Shown here: positions 1 through 8,332 of the stretch, one piece after another | Numbering within the stretch: position 1 is the stretch's first letter | Layout: each line of letters opens with the position of its first letter | DNA from: Serratia sp. H1w | GTDB taxonomy: Bacteria > Pseudomonadota > Gammaproteobacteria > Enterobacterales > Enterobacteriaceae | DNA: 64,000 bases | Reading direction: 5' to 3' | Assembly (NCBI RefSeq): GCF_000633355.1 | Contig: NZ_AYMQ01000105.1 | Coordinates: 1-64,000 of the forward strand | Notes under the pieces: generated by a model | The model's input: the letters and a program-made list of their open reading frames with translations, nothing else | The model's database searches: none | Told to the model about the DNA's origin: nothing | Program-made: the position numbers and the translations under genes

Positions 1-437
1 AGTATCAGTGTGCCACTATACATGGTGAGGTGGCCGATCAGTGGTAGGACATCATCATTAAACATGCTTTTGATTTCGTCAGCGTAGCCAATAGACCACA
101 CCTTTGATTTATGAGCATGCCATTCGGTGAAAATATCTGAGAACGTGTCTGCCGCGGCTTTCTTCTCTTGCTTCTTTACTGCCTGCTTCTGCTCACCTGG
201 ATCAACATCAACCAGCAGCTTCATTTTGGCTTCTGATTGCTTTGAACGAGCTTCAGTTAGGCTTACCTCTGGATACGGGCCAATGACGAGCGTTTTCTCT
301 TTCCCGTCAAACCGGTAGCGCATACGCCAAACTTTCTTGCCAGATGGCGGAACAAAGAGAAATAGGCCACCTGCATCGGCCAGGCGGTAGGCTTTGTCTT
401 TTGGCTTTGCTGCGTCTATCTGCTTGACCGTTAGCAT
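1..437 (-). CDS. P4-type tyrosine integrase, N-terminal part (partial)
   Basis: Reading the minus strand from an ATG at 437 gives an open frame of 145 codons that runs off the left edge without a stop. It begins MLTVKQIDAAKPKDKAY and continues with the 'YRLADAGGLFLFV...KVWRMRYRFDGKEKTLVIGPYPEVSLTEAR' type of sequence, seen here in pieces, that characterises the DUF4102 arm-binding domain of P4/CP4-57-like integrases. A lysine-rich linker and the start of the core-binding domain follow. The catalytic domain lies outside the window, so activity cannot be judged. The gene starts about 160 bp from the 3' end of a tRNA-Arg gene and points away from it, the usual arrangement of an island integrase beside its attachment site. 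It would catalyse site-specific integration and excision of the element to the left. Confidence 0.88.
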   Translation of the reverse strand, partial: MLTVKQIDAAKPKDKAYRLADAGGLFLFVPPSGKKVWRMRYRFDGKEKTLVIGPYPEVSLTEARSKQSEAKMKLLVDVDPGEQKQAVKKQEKKAAADTFSDIFTEWHAHKSKVWSIGYADEIKSMFNDDVLPLIGHLTMYSGTLI

Positions 438-513
438 GTGGGCATAATTCCGGGGTGATTTTTTATTATGCCCACAATATGCCCGCAAAAGTTTGTTGTA
501 GTCAATGCATGTC

Positions 514-532
514 GGTTCGCGTTGGTTCGCGT
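514..532. repeat. Short direct repeat between integrase and tRNA
   Basis: GGTTCGCGT occurs twice, at 514-522 and 524-532, separated by one base, between the integrase start and the tRNA 3' end. Short direct repeats next to an attachment site can be arm-type integrase sites. Only the repeat itself is seen; the role is inference. Confidence 0.4.
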
Positions 533-600
533 CGATTTTGTTGGAGGTCTTGCTGTGGAGGGGGTTTGTTCGTGTGGGGTAATGCCAGTTCGCATCAATA

Positions 601-675
601 TGGTGTCCCCTGCAGGAATCGAACCTGCAACTAGCCCTTAGGAGGGGCTCGTTATATCCATTTAACTAAGGGGAC
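601..675 (-). tRNA. argW: tRNA-Arg (anticodon CCT)
   Basis: On the minus strand a 75-nt cloverleaf starts at 675. The 7-bp acceptor stem pairs GTCCCCT with AGGGGAC, the anticodon stem AGCCC/GGGCT encloses loop CTCCTAA (anticodon CCT), the T arm contains GGTTCGATTCC, and the CCA end is encoded at 603-601. It decodes the rare arginine codon AGG. In E. coli the same tRNA (argW) lies near yfdC and is an integration site for prophage-like elements. The integrase fragment on its 3' side shows the same use here. Confidence 0.95.
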
Positions 676-715
676 ACAGCGGGCGCAGTATACCTATTTT
701 TGCGCCAGGGTTTAA
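676..715 (-). promoter_or_regulatory. Probable promoter of tRNA-Arg
   Basis: Upstream of the tRNA, minus strand, a -10-like TATACT lies at 692-687, followed directly by the GC-rich discriminator GCGCCCGC. Such discriminators are typical of stringently controlled stable-RNA promoters. The -35 element (about 715-710, TTAAAC) is weak. Confidence 0.5.
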
Positions 716-910
716 GGGGTTATTGGCCTGATTGTCTGAAATATCATCGGTTTTCGCTGTTTTTAGCCCATTTTTTCCAGCTGAACGCCCATCAGCCTGT
801 ATTGGAGGTAAGCGTTGAGCCATTGGCGAGGGGCGAGCGGCAGGAATGAAGCGTGTAGCAATGCCCCACAGCTGCCGCGTGGTAGGAAGGCGTTATCGGT
901 TTTTAAGGGA

Positions 911-1963
911 TTAAATTAAAAAGTTTTCCTGCATCCGGATAAAGTCGGCCTCGCTAAAGCCTAACTCCTGCTTGATGTAATCCGCTACGCTACCAGAGTG
1001 CTGTTTCATGGTGTTGAACACCTCAACAATAAACGACTCGCGTGTATCAATCAGCGTATGCAGGTAATCCAGTACCTTCTGGTCGTCGGTTATTTGGCGA
1101 TAGGCGGCCATTTTTACCTCGTTACGCTCCAGCCGGTTGGCCTGGGTTAACATGTAATCGGCAATGATGTCCTCCTCAGCGACCCCCAGCATGGATAAAA
1201 CCAGTAAAGCGCCATAGCCGGTGCGGTCCTTGCCACCACGGCAGTGCTGAATATGCGGGCTGTTGTCTTTATCTAACAACACCTCAATCATGGCTTTAAA
1301 CGCGGTTTTGGATTTTTCGCTGGTCACGAAGTTGCGATATTGCTCTAGAACCTGTTCGCCTTGCCCATTAATCAACTCTGCGGGGATATCGCGTATAACG
1401 CTTTCGATCAGCATGCGATCTTCGTTACTGAGTTCGGCGGAAAACTGTGCCGCCAGCTCTGCGGTTTGTGCCGCCGCATCCAGGTGGCAGGTTCTTTTCT
1501 CACCCACAAAATCGTTGGGGCTTTTGGCTATCTCGTTGGCACTGCGGTAATCAATGATGGTTTGAATATGCAACGATTCGATGTACGCCACGGCCTGCGG
1601 GCTGAGGCGGTGCAAGTGGTTCGAGCGGTACAGCATACCCCATTTTACCCGTTTGCCACCGGCACCCACGTAGCCGCCAAAATCCCGGAAGTTGTTTAAA
1701 CCCTCAATAGGTAGAGTTCTTTCAGCACCAAGATAAGATTGGCCTTCTTGCTCGATAATAAAATAAACGCGCTGTTTGGCTTTTAACGGATCGTCCAGCA
1801 GGTAGGGACTAGTCGCATTGGCCGTAATTAAGTAGCGCTCCTTGCTGTTAACATCATTTTCTTTGGTCCAATATAGCGATGCGGGCTGTGCAGTTAAATT
1901 AAAGCTTATCTCGAGTTGGCTGTTGTTCTTTCTGTTGACGGATAACTGAGTCTGCGAATTCAT
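911..1963 (-). CDS. CX5R protein-tyrosine/phosphoinositide-type phosphatase in a PTS operon
   Basis: A 350-residue protein. Residues about 1-85 look like a beta-rich N-terminal domain, followed by the 'NFRDFGGY' entry motif of the Y_phosphatase3/LipA-like family (from about residue 91) and the P-loop HCRGGKDRTG with Cys241 and Arg247. Lysine and aspartate in the loop (GKDRTG) are typical of family members that act on phosphoinositides or small phosphorylated molecules as well as phosphotyrosine. The start at 1963 is chosen for the AGGGAG ribosome site just upstream; a longer frame to 2002 would overlap the IID gene. It is the last gene of the PTS operon. It may remove phosphate from the incoming sugar phosphate or act in signalling; the substrate is unknown. 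Confidence 0.85.
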   Translation of the reverse strand: MNSQTQLSVNRKNNSQLEISFNLTAQPASLYWTKENDVNSKERYLITANATSPYLLDDPLKAKQRVYFIIEQEGQSYLGAERTLPIEGLNNFRDFGGYVGAGGKRVKWGMLYRSNHLHRLSPQAVAYIESLHIQTIIDYRSANEIAKSPNDFVGEKRTCHLDAAAQTAELAAQFSAELSNEDRMLIESVIRDIPAELINGQGEQVLEQYRNFVTSEKSKTAFKAMIEVLLDKDNSPHIQHCRGGKDRTGYGALLVLSMLGVAEEDIIADYMLTQANRLERNEVKMAAYRQITDDQKVLDYLHTLIDTRESFIVEVFNTMKQHSGSVADYIKQELGFSEADFIRMQENFLI

Positions 1964-1974
1964 TTCTACTCCCT

Positions 1975-2826
1975 TTAACTTAAAATGCCAAACATTGAGC
2001 AAATGACGCCAAACACCATCATGGCAATGATGAGTGATACCGTATATTTTCCTTTAAACCGTTTGACCAGGAAGAATATGCCCAGGGAAAACAGCAAAGT
2101 CAGCAGGTTAGGCGCTACCTTATCAAACATCTCCTGCACTTTTATTGACTGTTCGCCAACGGCAATCACCAAGGGGGTCGATATCTTCACGGTGGTGGCT
2201 ATCAACGAGCCTAGCACCATCACCCCGACCACGTTGGCGACGTTCGAAATACGTTGGATGATGTTGGAGTTTTTGGACTGCTCGATTAAATCAACGCCCT
2301 TGTTATAACCGTAATGGATGAAGAAATATTTCGAGCCGATATTGACCAGGTTAAACAGGATAAACATCAGTATCGGGCCGATGATATTGCCCTGTAGGGC
2401 AAAGGCGGCACCGATGCTGCCGCAAATCGGTAGCCAGGTGAATTTTAACAGGCTATCGCCCAAACCAGCCAAGGGCCCCATCAAACCTGCTTTCACCGAA
2501 ACTACCGCTTCTTTCTCTTCTTCGGTGGTTTTTTCTTCCAGCGCTGCGGTGACGCCTAAAATCAGTGCGCCAGTGTTAATTTGTGAGTTGTAAAACTCCA
2601 GGTGCCGTTTCATAGCCCGTACGCGTGTTTCTTTATCGGCATCGGCGTAGAGTTTGTCGAGTACCGGGATCATGCAGTGTGCAAAGCCAATGGTTTGCAG
2701 CTTCTCATAGTTATATGAGAACGACATGGTCTGAATATTCCAGAAAATACGATTTAAATCGGCCTTGGTCAGCTTTTTATCCTGAGTGGTTGGGCTAACA
2801 CCATTATATGAAATTGTTTGGTTCAT
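1975..2826 (-). CDS. PTS mannose/fructose/sorbose-family IID component
   Basis: A 283-residue inner-membrane subunit of a mannose-family (man-type) PTS permease. With IIC it forms the channel that takes up a sugar while IIB phosphorylates it. The family signature is visible in the N-terminal half (LNRIFWNIQTMSFSYNYEKLQ, then the GLGDSLLKF segment near residues 117-126), with hydrophobic helices in the C-terminal half. Its start overlaps the end of the IIC gene by four bases, so the two are probably translationally coupled. The sugar cannot be read from sequence; no catabolic enzyme is encoded alongside. Confidence 0.92.
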   Translation of the reverse strand: MNQTISYNGVSPTTQDKKLTKADLNRIFWNIQTMSFSYNYEKLQTIGFAHCMIPVLDKLYADADKETRVRAMKRHLEFYNSQINTGALILGVTAALEEKTTEEEKEAVVSVKAGLMGPLAGLGDSLLKFTWLPICGSIGAAFALQGNIIGPILMFILFNLVNIGSKYFFIHYGYNKGVDLIEQSKNSNIIQRISNVANVVGVMVLGSLIATTVKISTPLVIAVGEQSIKVQEMFDKVAPNLLTLLFSLGIFFLVKRFKGKYTVSLIIAMMVFGVICSMFGILS

Positions 2827-3611
2827 AGGTCATACTCTTCTTCAGTGTCCGTGGCGGTGGCTTGGCTTTTCTCTGGGGCTGGAGTATTCATGCCGTTGGT
2901 GTATGCCATGTCATAAAGCACGGCAAAGGCCAGGGCAATAAAGGTAATCGGGATAATCGGTAGTTTTAAATAGGTGGTCAGAATAAAGCCCAGCAGGAAG
3001 AAGAACCACATCCGGCCTTTTAACAGCATCAGCAACAAGATACACACGCCGATGGCGGGGATCATTTTAGACGCGACGCCCATCCCGGTTAAAATGCTGG
3101 CCGGTATCGCTTCTAGAACTTTGCTGACCAGGTCACCGCCAAAATAGATGGCCAGGAAGCAGGGAACGGCGCGGATCAGGAACCACAGCGGCGTCGAGAA
3201 ATAGTGGACCTTTACCAGGGCCTTATAATCCCCCGATTGAATTGATTTTTCGGCCCATACGTTCAAGAAGCTGGCGAAAGAGCGCCAGACGATCAGCAAC
3301 TGTTGGCAAAGAATGGAGACCGGAACGGCAAGTGCGATACCTGCCGCAATCCCGCCTTTGGAGGCGATACCTAAAGCGACGCCGATGATCGACCCCGCAA
3401 TGATATCGGGGGCTGAGTAAGCGCCTACGTTACCGATGCCCATCCACATCAGTTCAAGCGTGGCGCTGATCGCCAGCCCCTGAACCATGTCCCCCATAAT
3501 AATGCCCGCTACCGTGCCGGTTAACAGTGGCCGCCGCAGCATTTGTGGCCCTACGTCATCCATTGAGCAGATACCTGCCCAAATGGCCACCAGGATTGCT
3601 TCAATTAACAT
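2823..3611 (-). CDS. PTS mannose/fructose/sorbose-family IIC component
   Basis: A 262-residue, very hydrophobic protein, the substrate-translocating subunit of the mannose-family PTS. The N-terminal sequence with DDVGPQMLRRPLLTG and GDMVQGLAISATLELMWMG matches the conserved first part of man-type IIC proteins. Several transmembrane helices follow, and a short hydrophilic acidic tail (EKSQATATDTEEEYDL) ends the protein. It lies between IIB (38-bp gap) and IID (overlap) in the same operon. The family call is secure; substrate specificity is unknown. Confidence 0.92.
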   Translation of the reverse strand: MLIEAILVAIWAGICSMDDVGPQMLRRPLLTGTVAGIIMGDMVQGLAISATLELMWMGIGNVGAYSAPDIIAGSIIGVALGIASKGGIAAGIALAVPVSILCQQLLIVWRSFASFLNVWAEKSIQSGDYKALVKVHYFSTPLWFLIRAVPCFLAIYFGGDLVSKVLEAIPASILTGMGVASKMIPAIGVCILLLMLLKGRMWFFFLLGFILTTYLKLPIIPITFIALAFAVLYDMAYTNGMNTPAPEKSQATATDTEEEYDL

Positions 3612-3649
3612 GGTTGTATCCCCCAGCGATTGTGTAAAAGGTTACCCAA

Positions 3650-4123
3650 TCAATCGATTAATGTTTTCAGCTCTACAATGGGATCTTTCGGCACCATTTG
3701 TATTTCCACCGCAATATTGCTCGCCAGCAGTGACCTGAATGCCTGTTCTTCTTCTGGTGTGACCGCCACGGCCCGTGACAGGCTCTTTCGGCCTTCCTGC
3801 ATTCTCATGCCACCCACGTTCAGCTTGTCGATTTTCAGCCCGCCCTCGACCAGCGTGTTGACATCGACGCTGTTGGTGAACAACAGCATGGTGCGTCTTT
3901 TAATTTCTGCCTTTTTCAGTACCTCGATAAATTTCTGCACGCCAAAAACCTGAACCTTTAATTCCGGTGGTGCCGACATACTGATCACCGATTGCTGCAC
4001 GCTATCGCCGGCAACCTTGTCATTAATAATCAGGATCTGTTCAATATCATGGTTTTTAACCCATGTGGTGATCACCTGGCCGTGGATCAGACGGTCATCA
4101 ATTCTGGCTAAATTAATTGGCAT
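3650..4123 (-). CDS. PTS mannose/fructose/sorbose-family IIB component
   Basis: A 157-residue cytoplasmic phosphotransfer protein. The motif RIDDRLIHGQV at residues 7-17 carries the phosphorylated histidine (His14) of the sorbose/mannose IIB family, and the length is normal for a free-standing IIB. It accepts phosphate from IIA and passes it to the sugar during transport through IIC/IID. It is encoded 11 bp downstream of IIA. IIA and IIB are separate polypeptides here, whereas E. coli ManX fuses them. Confidence 0.93.
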   Translation of the reverse strand: MPINLARIDDRLIHGQVITTWVKNHDIEQILIINDKVAGDSVQQSVISMSAPPELKVQVFGVQKFIEVLKKAEIKRRTMLLFTNSVDVNTLVEGGLKIDKLNVGGMRMQEGRKSLSRAVAVTPEEEQAFRSLLASNIAVEIQMVPKDPIVELKTLID

Positions 4124-4134
4124 AGTATTTTTCC

Positions 4135-4566
4135 TTAAAGTTCGGTTGATTGTTCCCGTTCGGCCTGTAACGCCGTACCAACGTTAAAGCAGCTATGTGG
4201 GAAAACGTCCTCAATAACGTTCCCAATCTCACTTAATGGCAAATCGCGATTGCTGAAAACCTCAAGCAGGGTGGGAATATTAAAACCGCAGAATAACAAT
4301 ACGTCTTGGTGGGTCAGTAACAGCTCACAGGATAAATTACACGGTGAGCCACCCATCATATCCACCAGGATCACCACTCCGTTGCCTTGGTTAATCGATT
4401 GATAGGTGTCAAATAGCGTGACACGTGCATCATTGATGTTGGTATCTTCCTGAATAGAAACCACCGCGACGTTGTCTTGTTTACCGACCAGCATTTCGGC
4501 ACAGGTCAGCGCGCCTTGGGCAAAGGGGCCATGACTCACTAATATGACAGGGATTTCAGTCTGCAT
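4135..4566 (-). CDS. PTS mannose-family IIA component
   Basis: A 143-residue soluble IIA protein, first gene of the operon. It starts MQTEIPVILVSHGPFAQGAL; His12 in VSHG is the expected phosphohistidine that takes phosphate from HPr. The VDMMGGSPCN segment (about residues 68-77) is also typical of EIIA-Man. A good ribosome site (CAGGAGAG) precedes the ATG at 4566. The operon reads IIA, IIB, IIC, IID, phosphatase. Confidence 0.93.
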   Translation of the reverse strand: MQTEIPVILVSHGPFAQGALTCAEMLVGKQDNVAVVSIQEDTNINDARVTLFDTYQSINQGNGVVILVDMMGGSPCNLSCELLLTHQDVLLFCGFNIPTLLEVFSNRDLPLSEIGNVIEDVFPHSCFNVGTALQAEREQSTEL

Positions 4567-4590
4567 CGTCTCTCCTGGTTAACTCGTTAA

Positions 4591-4636
4591 GTAATATTGT
4601 TACTTTTTGTATTTTAATTTTTAGTAATACTATTAC
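4591..4636. promoter_or_regulatory. Twin 13-bp palindromes upstream of the PTS operon (candidate RpiR operators)
   Basis: GTAATATTGTTAC (4591-4603) and the palindrome GTAATACTATTAC (4624-4636) lie 25 and 58 bp upstream of the IIA start in an AT-rich stretch, centred 33 bp apart (about three helical turns). The same core, GTAATACTATT, recurs at 5863-5873 upstream of the RpiR-type gene. Repeated symmetric sites in front of both the operon and the regulator suggest its operators; this is inference. Confidence 0.5.
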
Positions 4637-4706
4637 CTTTAAACTGAAATGGACACCGTGAACAGGGGATTTTCTGCGTTCTGAGAAGGCGATCACCCTT
4701 TGTCTG

Positions 4707-4863
4707 CCCCTCACCCTAGCCCTCTGCCATAGGGAGAGGGGACCAAATGTGCCACAAATTGACATCTGCATCTGACCGCAGCTCGGCACAGGCTCCCTCT
4801 CCCCAAGCGTATGTTGATGAGATCCCCGGCATGTACTTTGGGAGAGGGTTGGGGTGAGGGGGC
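4707..4863. repeat. Palindromic intergenic repeat, copy 1 (about 157 bp)
   Basis: The element starts CCCCTCACCCTAGCCCTC and ends GAGGGTTGGGGTGAGGGG, so its ends are inverted repeats. Smaller nested stems (CCATAGGGAGAGG and GCTCCCTCTCCCC) lie inside, and a shared inner part contains GTGCCACAAATTGACATCTG. The same design recurs at 14949, 30210, 42986, 52280 and, as a half, at 61093. It fills most of the gap between the end of the RpiR gene and the PTS promoter (4567-4918). Confidence 0.85.
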
Positions 4864-4918
4864 AATGGTCGCTTTAAAAGGGGAGGGGTACTCGGTGGGA
4901 AACGACGGCGCAGCCGGC

Positions 4919-5770
4919 TTAAGGCTTGTTGTTTTGGTTGTAAAAACGTTCTGCGCGGGTTTGGATTTGTTTTAGCAGGCGTTCGTCGTATTGCTGGATG
5001 AACAGGTTGGTCACCAACATGTTGATCACCGAAAGCTGTGACATCTTGGAGCGGATAGGGATCAGGCGGGAAACGCTTTCCGTGGAGATGGTATGCAGCA
5101 GCACGTCGGCCAGGCCGGAGATACGGCTTTGGCCCATCTTGGTGATGGCGATAGAAGGGACACCCAATTGTTGTGCCAGGGTCAGCAGCTTGACGCCGTC
5201 CTGATTTTCACCGGAGTGAGAGATAATGATCAGCAGATCGTGCTTATCCAGCGTATTGACGATGCTGAATTGAATGCTGTAGTCCAGGTGGCAGCTCACG
5301 TCTTTCTTTATCTTGATCAGCTGGTATTCGAGCTCTTTGCCCACCAACCCGCTGCTGCCTGCGCCGTAGATCACTACTTTGTTGCTTTTTCTGATGAGCT
5401 TATTGGCTTTGGCCAACTGCTCGGTATTCATCATGGCGTGCGTTTCATCAATAGAAGACTTTTCTATCTGCTGAATTTTGCCATTCACCGTTTCTATTGA
5501 GTCATCCAGGTTAATATCTTCCTGCAACACATTATCGGGTCTGGAAGAGCCTGATGCGGTGATCAAATCGATTTTTAGATCGCTGAATCCTTGATATCCC
5601 AGCTTATGGCAGAGACGGAGAATGGTGGTGGTACTGACGTTGTTGGCTTTTGCCAGCGTCTGGATACTCATGTTTTTCAGCGAGGGTTTGTTCGCAATAA
5701 TATAGTCGGCTACGCCACGCTCTTTGGTCGATAAGCCGTTGCTAACTTCTCTGAGCTTTAAGTCGAACAT
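4919..5770 (-). CDS. RpiR/MurR-family transcriptional regulator (HTH + SIS)
   Basis: A 283-residue regulator. Residues about 1-77 form the RpiR helix-turn-helix domain (SIQTLAKANNVSTTTILRLCHKLGYQGFSDLK), and residues about 120-250 form a SIS sugar-phosphate isomerase-like domain with the GAGSSG and ISHSGENQDG phosphosugar-binding loops. RpiR proteins sense phosphorylated sugars, which fits a neighbour that imports and phosphorylates a sugar. It is encoded upstream of the PTS operon on the same strand, separated by the repeat at 4707-4863, so the two probably have separate promoters. Activator or repressor cannot be told. Confidence 0.9.
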   Translation of the reverse strand: MFDLKLREVSNGLSTKERGVADYIIANKPSLKNMSIQTLAKANNVSTTTILRLCHKLGYQGFSDLKIDLITASGSSRPDNVLQEDINLDDSIETVNGKIQQIEKSSIDETHAMMNTEQLAKANKLIRKSNKVVIYGAGSSGLVGKELEYQLIKIKKDVSCHLDYSIQFSIVNTLDKHDLLIIISHSGENQDGVKLLTLAQQLGVPSIAITKMGQSRISGLADVLLHTISTESVSRLIPIRSKMSQLSVINMLVTNLFIQQYDERLLKQIQTRAERFYNQNNKP

Positions 5771-5868
5771 CTAACACCTTTCGCCGGGTAAGAATGTTAT
5801 TCGTTGTTTATAATACAATTTCGCACCCACCTTATCAAACGGCGAATCACCGGTGACGATCGGTAATA

Positions 5869-6804
5869 CTATTGTTCCGTTTCATCCTCAGGCTTCTCCT
5901 TCCGCTGTGCCTTCAGACGTTCGGCCTTGGTCTTGTCACTCATATCGTTGCGGATCTGTGCATGGCTGATCAGAGCGAAAATAAAGCTGCCGCCGATGAT
6001 GTTGCCTGCCAACGTCGGGATAGCGAACGGGTAGAAAAACTCCTGCCAGGGGAGAGCACCGCTGAACACCAGATACAGGATCTCGACGGAGCCGACCACG
6101 ATATGGGTAAGATCGCAAATCGCAACCAGGTAGGTCATCAGCACGATCACCCAGATCTTGGCAGCGCCGGCAGACGGGAACATCCACACCATCGTGGCGA
6201 TGATCCAGCCCGCAAGGATGCCGTTGGCAAACATCTCGCCGGGTGAGTTATGCATGATTTCTTCAGACAGACTGGTGAAGGCGGCGCGGGTATTTTCATC
6301 AAAAATGGGCATATAGATAAATGCCAGCGCGGCCAGACCGGTGCCTAGCAGATTTCCCGACAGCACGATCCCCCACAGGCGGAATAGAATGACGAAGTTC
6401 TTCGGCGTCGGTTTGTGCATGATGGGTAACACCGCAGTGACGGTGTTTTCCGTAAACAGCTGCTGGCGAGCCATGATGACGATGATAAAGCCGAAGGTAT
6501 AGCCGATATTCTCAATAAAAAAGCGGCTCGGGTCGCCTGGCAATCGCGCATGGAATATCCCTTTTGCTGCCAGAGACGCCCCCATCGACAAACCCGCCGC
6601 CAGGGCCGACAACAGCAGCGCCAGCCAATCACGTTCCAGCTCTTTTTCCCCTTCCATACGGATTTGCTCATGCACGGCAGCGGCGCGTGAGGGCAGTTTT
6701 TCCTCATCAACTTCGATGGTCGCTTTGCCCTGATCGTGCTCTTCGCTTTCGACCTTAACGTTGCTTTTATCGCTGTGGGTGGGGTGATCGGGTTTCGCGC
6801 TCAA
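5869..6804 (-). CDS. yfdC: Formate/nitrite transporter-family membrane protein YfdC
   Basis: A 311-residue inner-membrane protein. About 60 charged, hydrophilic N-terminal residues precede a formate/nitrite transporter (FNT) domain with six hydrophobic helices, including LLLSALAAGLSMGASLAAKG and the ARQQLFTENTVTAVLPIM segment. It matches E. coli YfdC in length, charged N-terminus and gene neighbourhood (tRNA argW and mlaA nearby). FNT proteins are pentameric channels for small monovalent anions; the YfdC substrate is not established. It is divergent from the ccm operon; the 236 bp between them hold both promoters and no other gene that I can see. Confidence 0.92.
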   Translation of the reverse strand: MSAKPDHPTHSDKSNVKVESEEHDQGKATIEVDEEKLPSRAAAVHEQIRMEGEKELERDWLALLLSALAAGLSMGASLAAKGIFHARLPGDPSRFFIENIGYTFGFIIVIMARQQLFTENTVTAVLPIMHKPTPKNFVILFRLWGIVLSGNLLGTGLAALAFIYMPIFDENTRAAFTSLSEEIMHNSPGEMFANGILAGWIIATMVWMFPSAGAAKIWVIVLMTYLVAICDLTHIVVGSVEILYLVFSGALPWQEFFYPFAIPTLAGNIIGGSFIFALISHAQIRNDMSDKTKAERLKAQRKEKPEDETEQ

Positions 6805-7040
6805 TGGTCATTCTCCTATCGGCTGATAATTAAGCGTAGTTGCTGCTGGAGCGATAGAAAGTGCGACAGAAAAATCATTAAAAAGTAACCAAATTTTAAC
6901 GCTGCTGATTTTTTCTACGCAATTTTGATCTGATGCGCAATATTACCCCTAATGGAGTACATTCAAGCTAGGCTGCGGGCTTCGAGCACACAGTGGCTTA
7001 TGCTATGATTCGGTATCCCAAAGAAAAATATGAGTCCTCC

Positions 7041-7673
7041 ATGCTGGAAGCCAGAAATCTTAGTTGTGTACGAGATGAACGTACTCTGTTTGACAGGTTG
7101 AGCTTTTTGGTGAACCCGGGGGACATTATTCAGGTAGAAGGCCCGAATGGGGCAGGCAAAACCAGTCTGCTACGCATTTTGGCCGGGCTGGCGCAGCCAG
7201 ACGCGGGTGAGGTGCTGTGGCAGGGCGAAAATACGCGCCAGCGCCGTGAGCAATACCATCTGGATCTGCTGTTTCTGGGGCATCAGCCAGGGATTAAATC
7301 CATGCTGACCCCGTTTGAAAATTTGCAGTTTTACCAGGCCGTTCACCACTCATCCGATCGTCAGGCCATCTGGCAGGCGTTGGAGCAGGTGGGGCTGGTC
7401 GGTTATGAGGATTTGCCGGTGGCGCAGCTTTCCGCCGGGCAACAGCGGCGGGTGGCGCTGGCAAGGCTCTGGCTCAGTAACAGCCCGCTGTGGATCCTGG
7501 ATGAACCCTTGACGGCCATAGACAAGCAGGGCGTGATGGAATTGACCGCACTGTTTGGCCATCATGCGCAACAGGGCGGTATGGTGCTGCTGACCACGCA
7601 TCAGGATTTAACCGGTACCCAGCAGGCGGTAAGGAAAATCCGCCTGACACAGACTAGCGCGGAGATCGCCTGA
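7041..7673 (+). CDS. ccmA: Heme exporter ATPase CcmA
   Basis: ABC ATPase of the CcmABCD complex, which powers release of holo-CcmE during cytochrome c maturation. The 210-residue protein has Walker [10 protein letters not shown] (about residues 34-42), signature [14 protein letters not shown] and Walker B LWILDEP. The frame stays open upstream to a GTG at 6993, but the ATG at 7041 ([17 protein letters not shown]) aligns with E. coli CcmA and is taken as the start. It is the first gene of a nine-gene operon in which most neighbours touch or overlap. Confidence 0.95.
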   Translation: MLEARNLSCVRDERTLFDRLSFLVNPGDIIQVEGPNGAGKTSLLRILAGLAQPDAGEVLWQGENTRQRREQYHLDLLFLGHQPGIKSMLTPFENLQFYQAVHHSSDRQAIWQALEQVGLVGYEDLPVAQLSAGQQRRVALARLWLSNSPLWILDEPLTAIDKQGVMELTALFGHHAQQGGMVLLTTHQDLTGTQQAVRKIRLTQTSAEIA

Positions 7674-8332
7674 TGTTCTTCATCATACTGCGGCGGGAAC
7701 TGAAAATTGCCTTTCGTAAAGGCTCCGAGATCGTTAACCCGCTGTGGTTCTTCCTGATTGTGATCACGCTGTTTCCGTTGGGCGTAGGGCCAGAACCGCA
7801 ATTGCTGGCGCGGATTGCGCCGGGGATTATCTGGGTTGCGGCGCTGCTGGCCTCGTTGCTGTCGCTGGAGCGGTTGTTCCGTGATGACTATCTCGATGGT
7901 TCGCTGGAACAGCTACTCTTATTGCCAACGCAGCTGCCGATGACGGTGTTAGGCAAAGTGTGTGCTCACTGGGTCGTAACCGGGTTGCCGTTATTGATCC
8001 TGTCACCGCTGGTAGCGTTGTTGCTGTCGCTGGATGTGAATACTTGGCTGTCGATGGCGCTGACCCTGCTGCTGGGCACTCCAACGCTGAGCCTGATTGG
8101 CGCTATCGGGGTGGCATTGACGGTGGGGCTACGCAAAGGCGGCGTGCTGCTGAGTTTGCTGGTGTTACCGCTATATATCCCGGTACTGATATTTGCGACT
8201 GCGGCGATCGATGCCGCCTCGATGGGGATGCCGATCGACGGTTATCTGGCCATCCTGGGCGCGATGTTGGCGGGCAGCATTACGCTGGCGCCGTTTGCCA
8301 CCGCAGCTGCGTTGCGTGTAAGCATACACTAG
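7673..8332 (+). CDS. ccmB: Heme exporter permease CcmB
   Basis: A 219-residue inner-membrane protein with about six transmembrane helices, the permease partner of CcmA. The N-terminus (FFIILRRELKIAFRKGSEIVNPLWFFLIV) and the LERLFRDDYLDGSLEQLLLLP segment are characteristic of the family. Its ATG shares a base with the ccmA stop (TGATG), implying coupled translation. A gap of about 115 bp separates it from ccmC, the longest inside the operon. Confidence 0.95.
   Translation: MFFIILRRELKIAFRKGSEIVNPLWFFLIVITLFPLGVGPEPQLLARIAPGIIWVAALLASLLSLERLFRDDYLDGSLEQLLLLPTQLPMTVLGKVCAHWVVTGLPLLILSPLVALLLSLDVNTWLSMALTLLLGTPTLSLIGAIGVALTVGLRKGGVLLSLLVLPLYIPVLIFATAAIDAASMGMPIDGYLAILGAMLAGSITLAPFATAAALRVSIH

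Noticed and set aside
127-318. 63-codon plus-strand frame in the integrase region
   Set aside because: The minus strand encodes a clear DUF4102-type integrase through the same bases.
4556-4789. 77-codon minus-strand frame overlapping the IIA start
   Set aside because: Most of it is the translation of the palindromic repeat (FGPLSLWQRARVRG); the same peptide pattern appears wherever a copy is read in this frame. It has no ribosome site or conservation.
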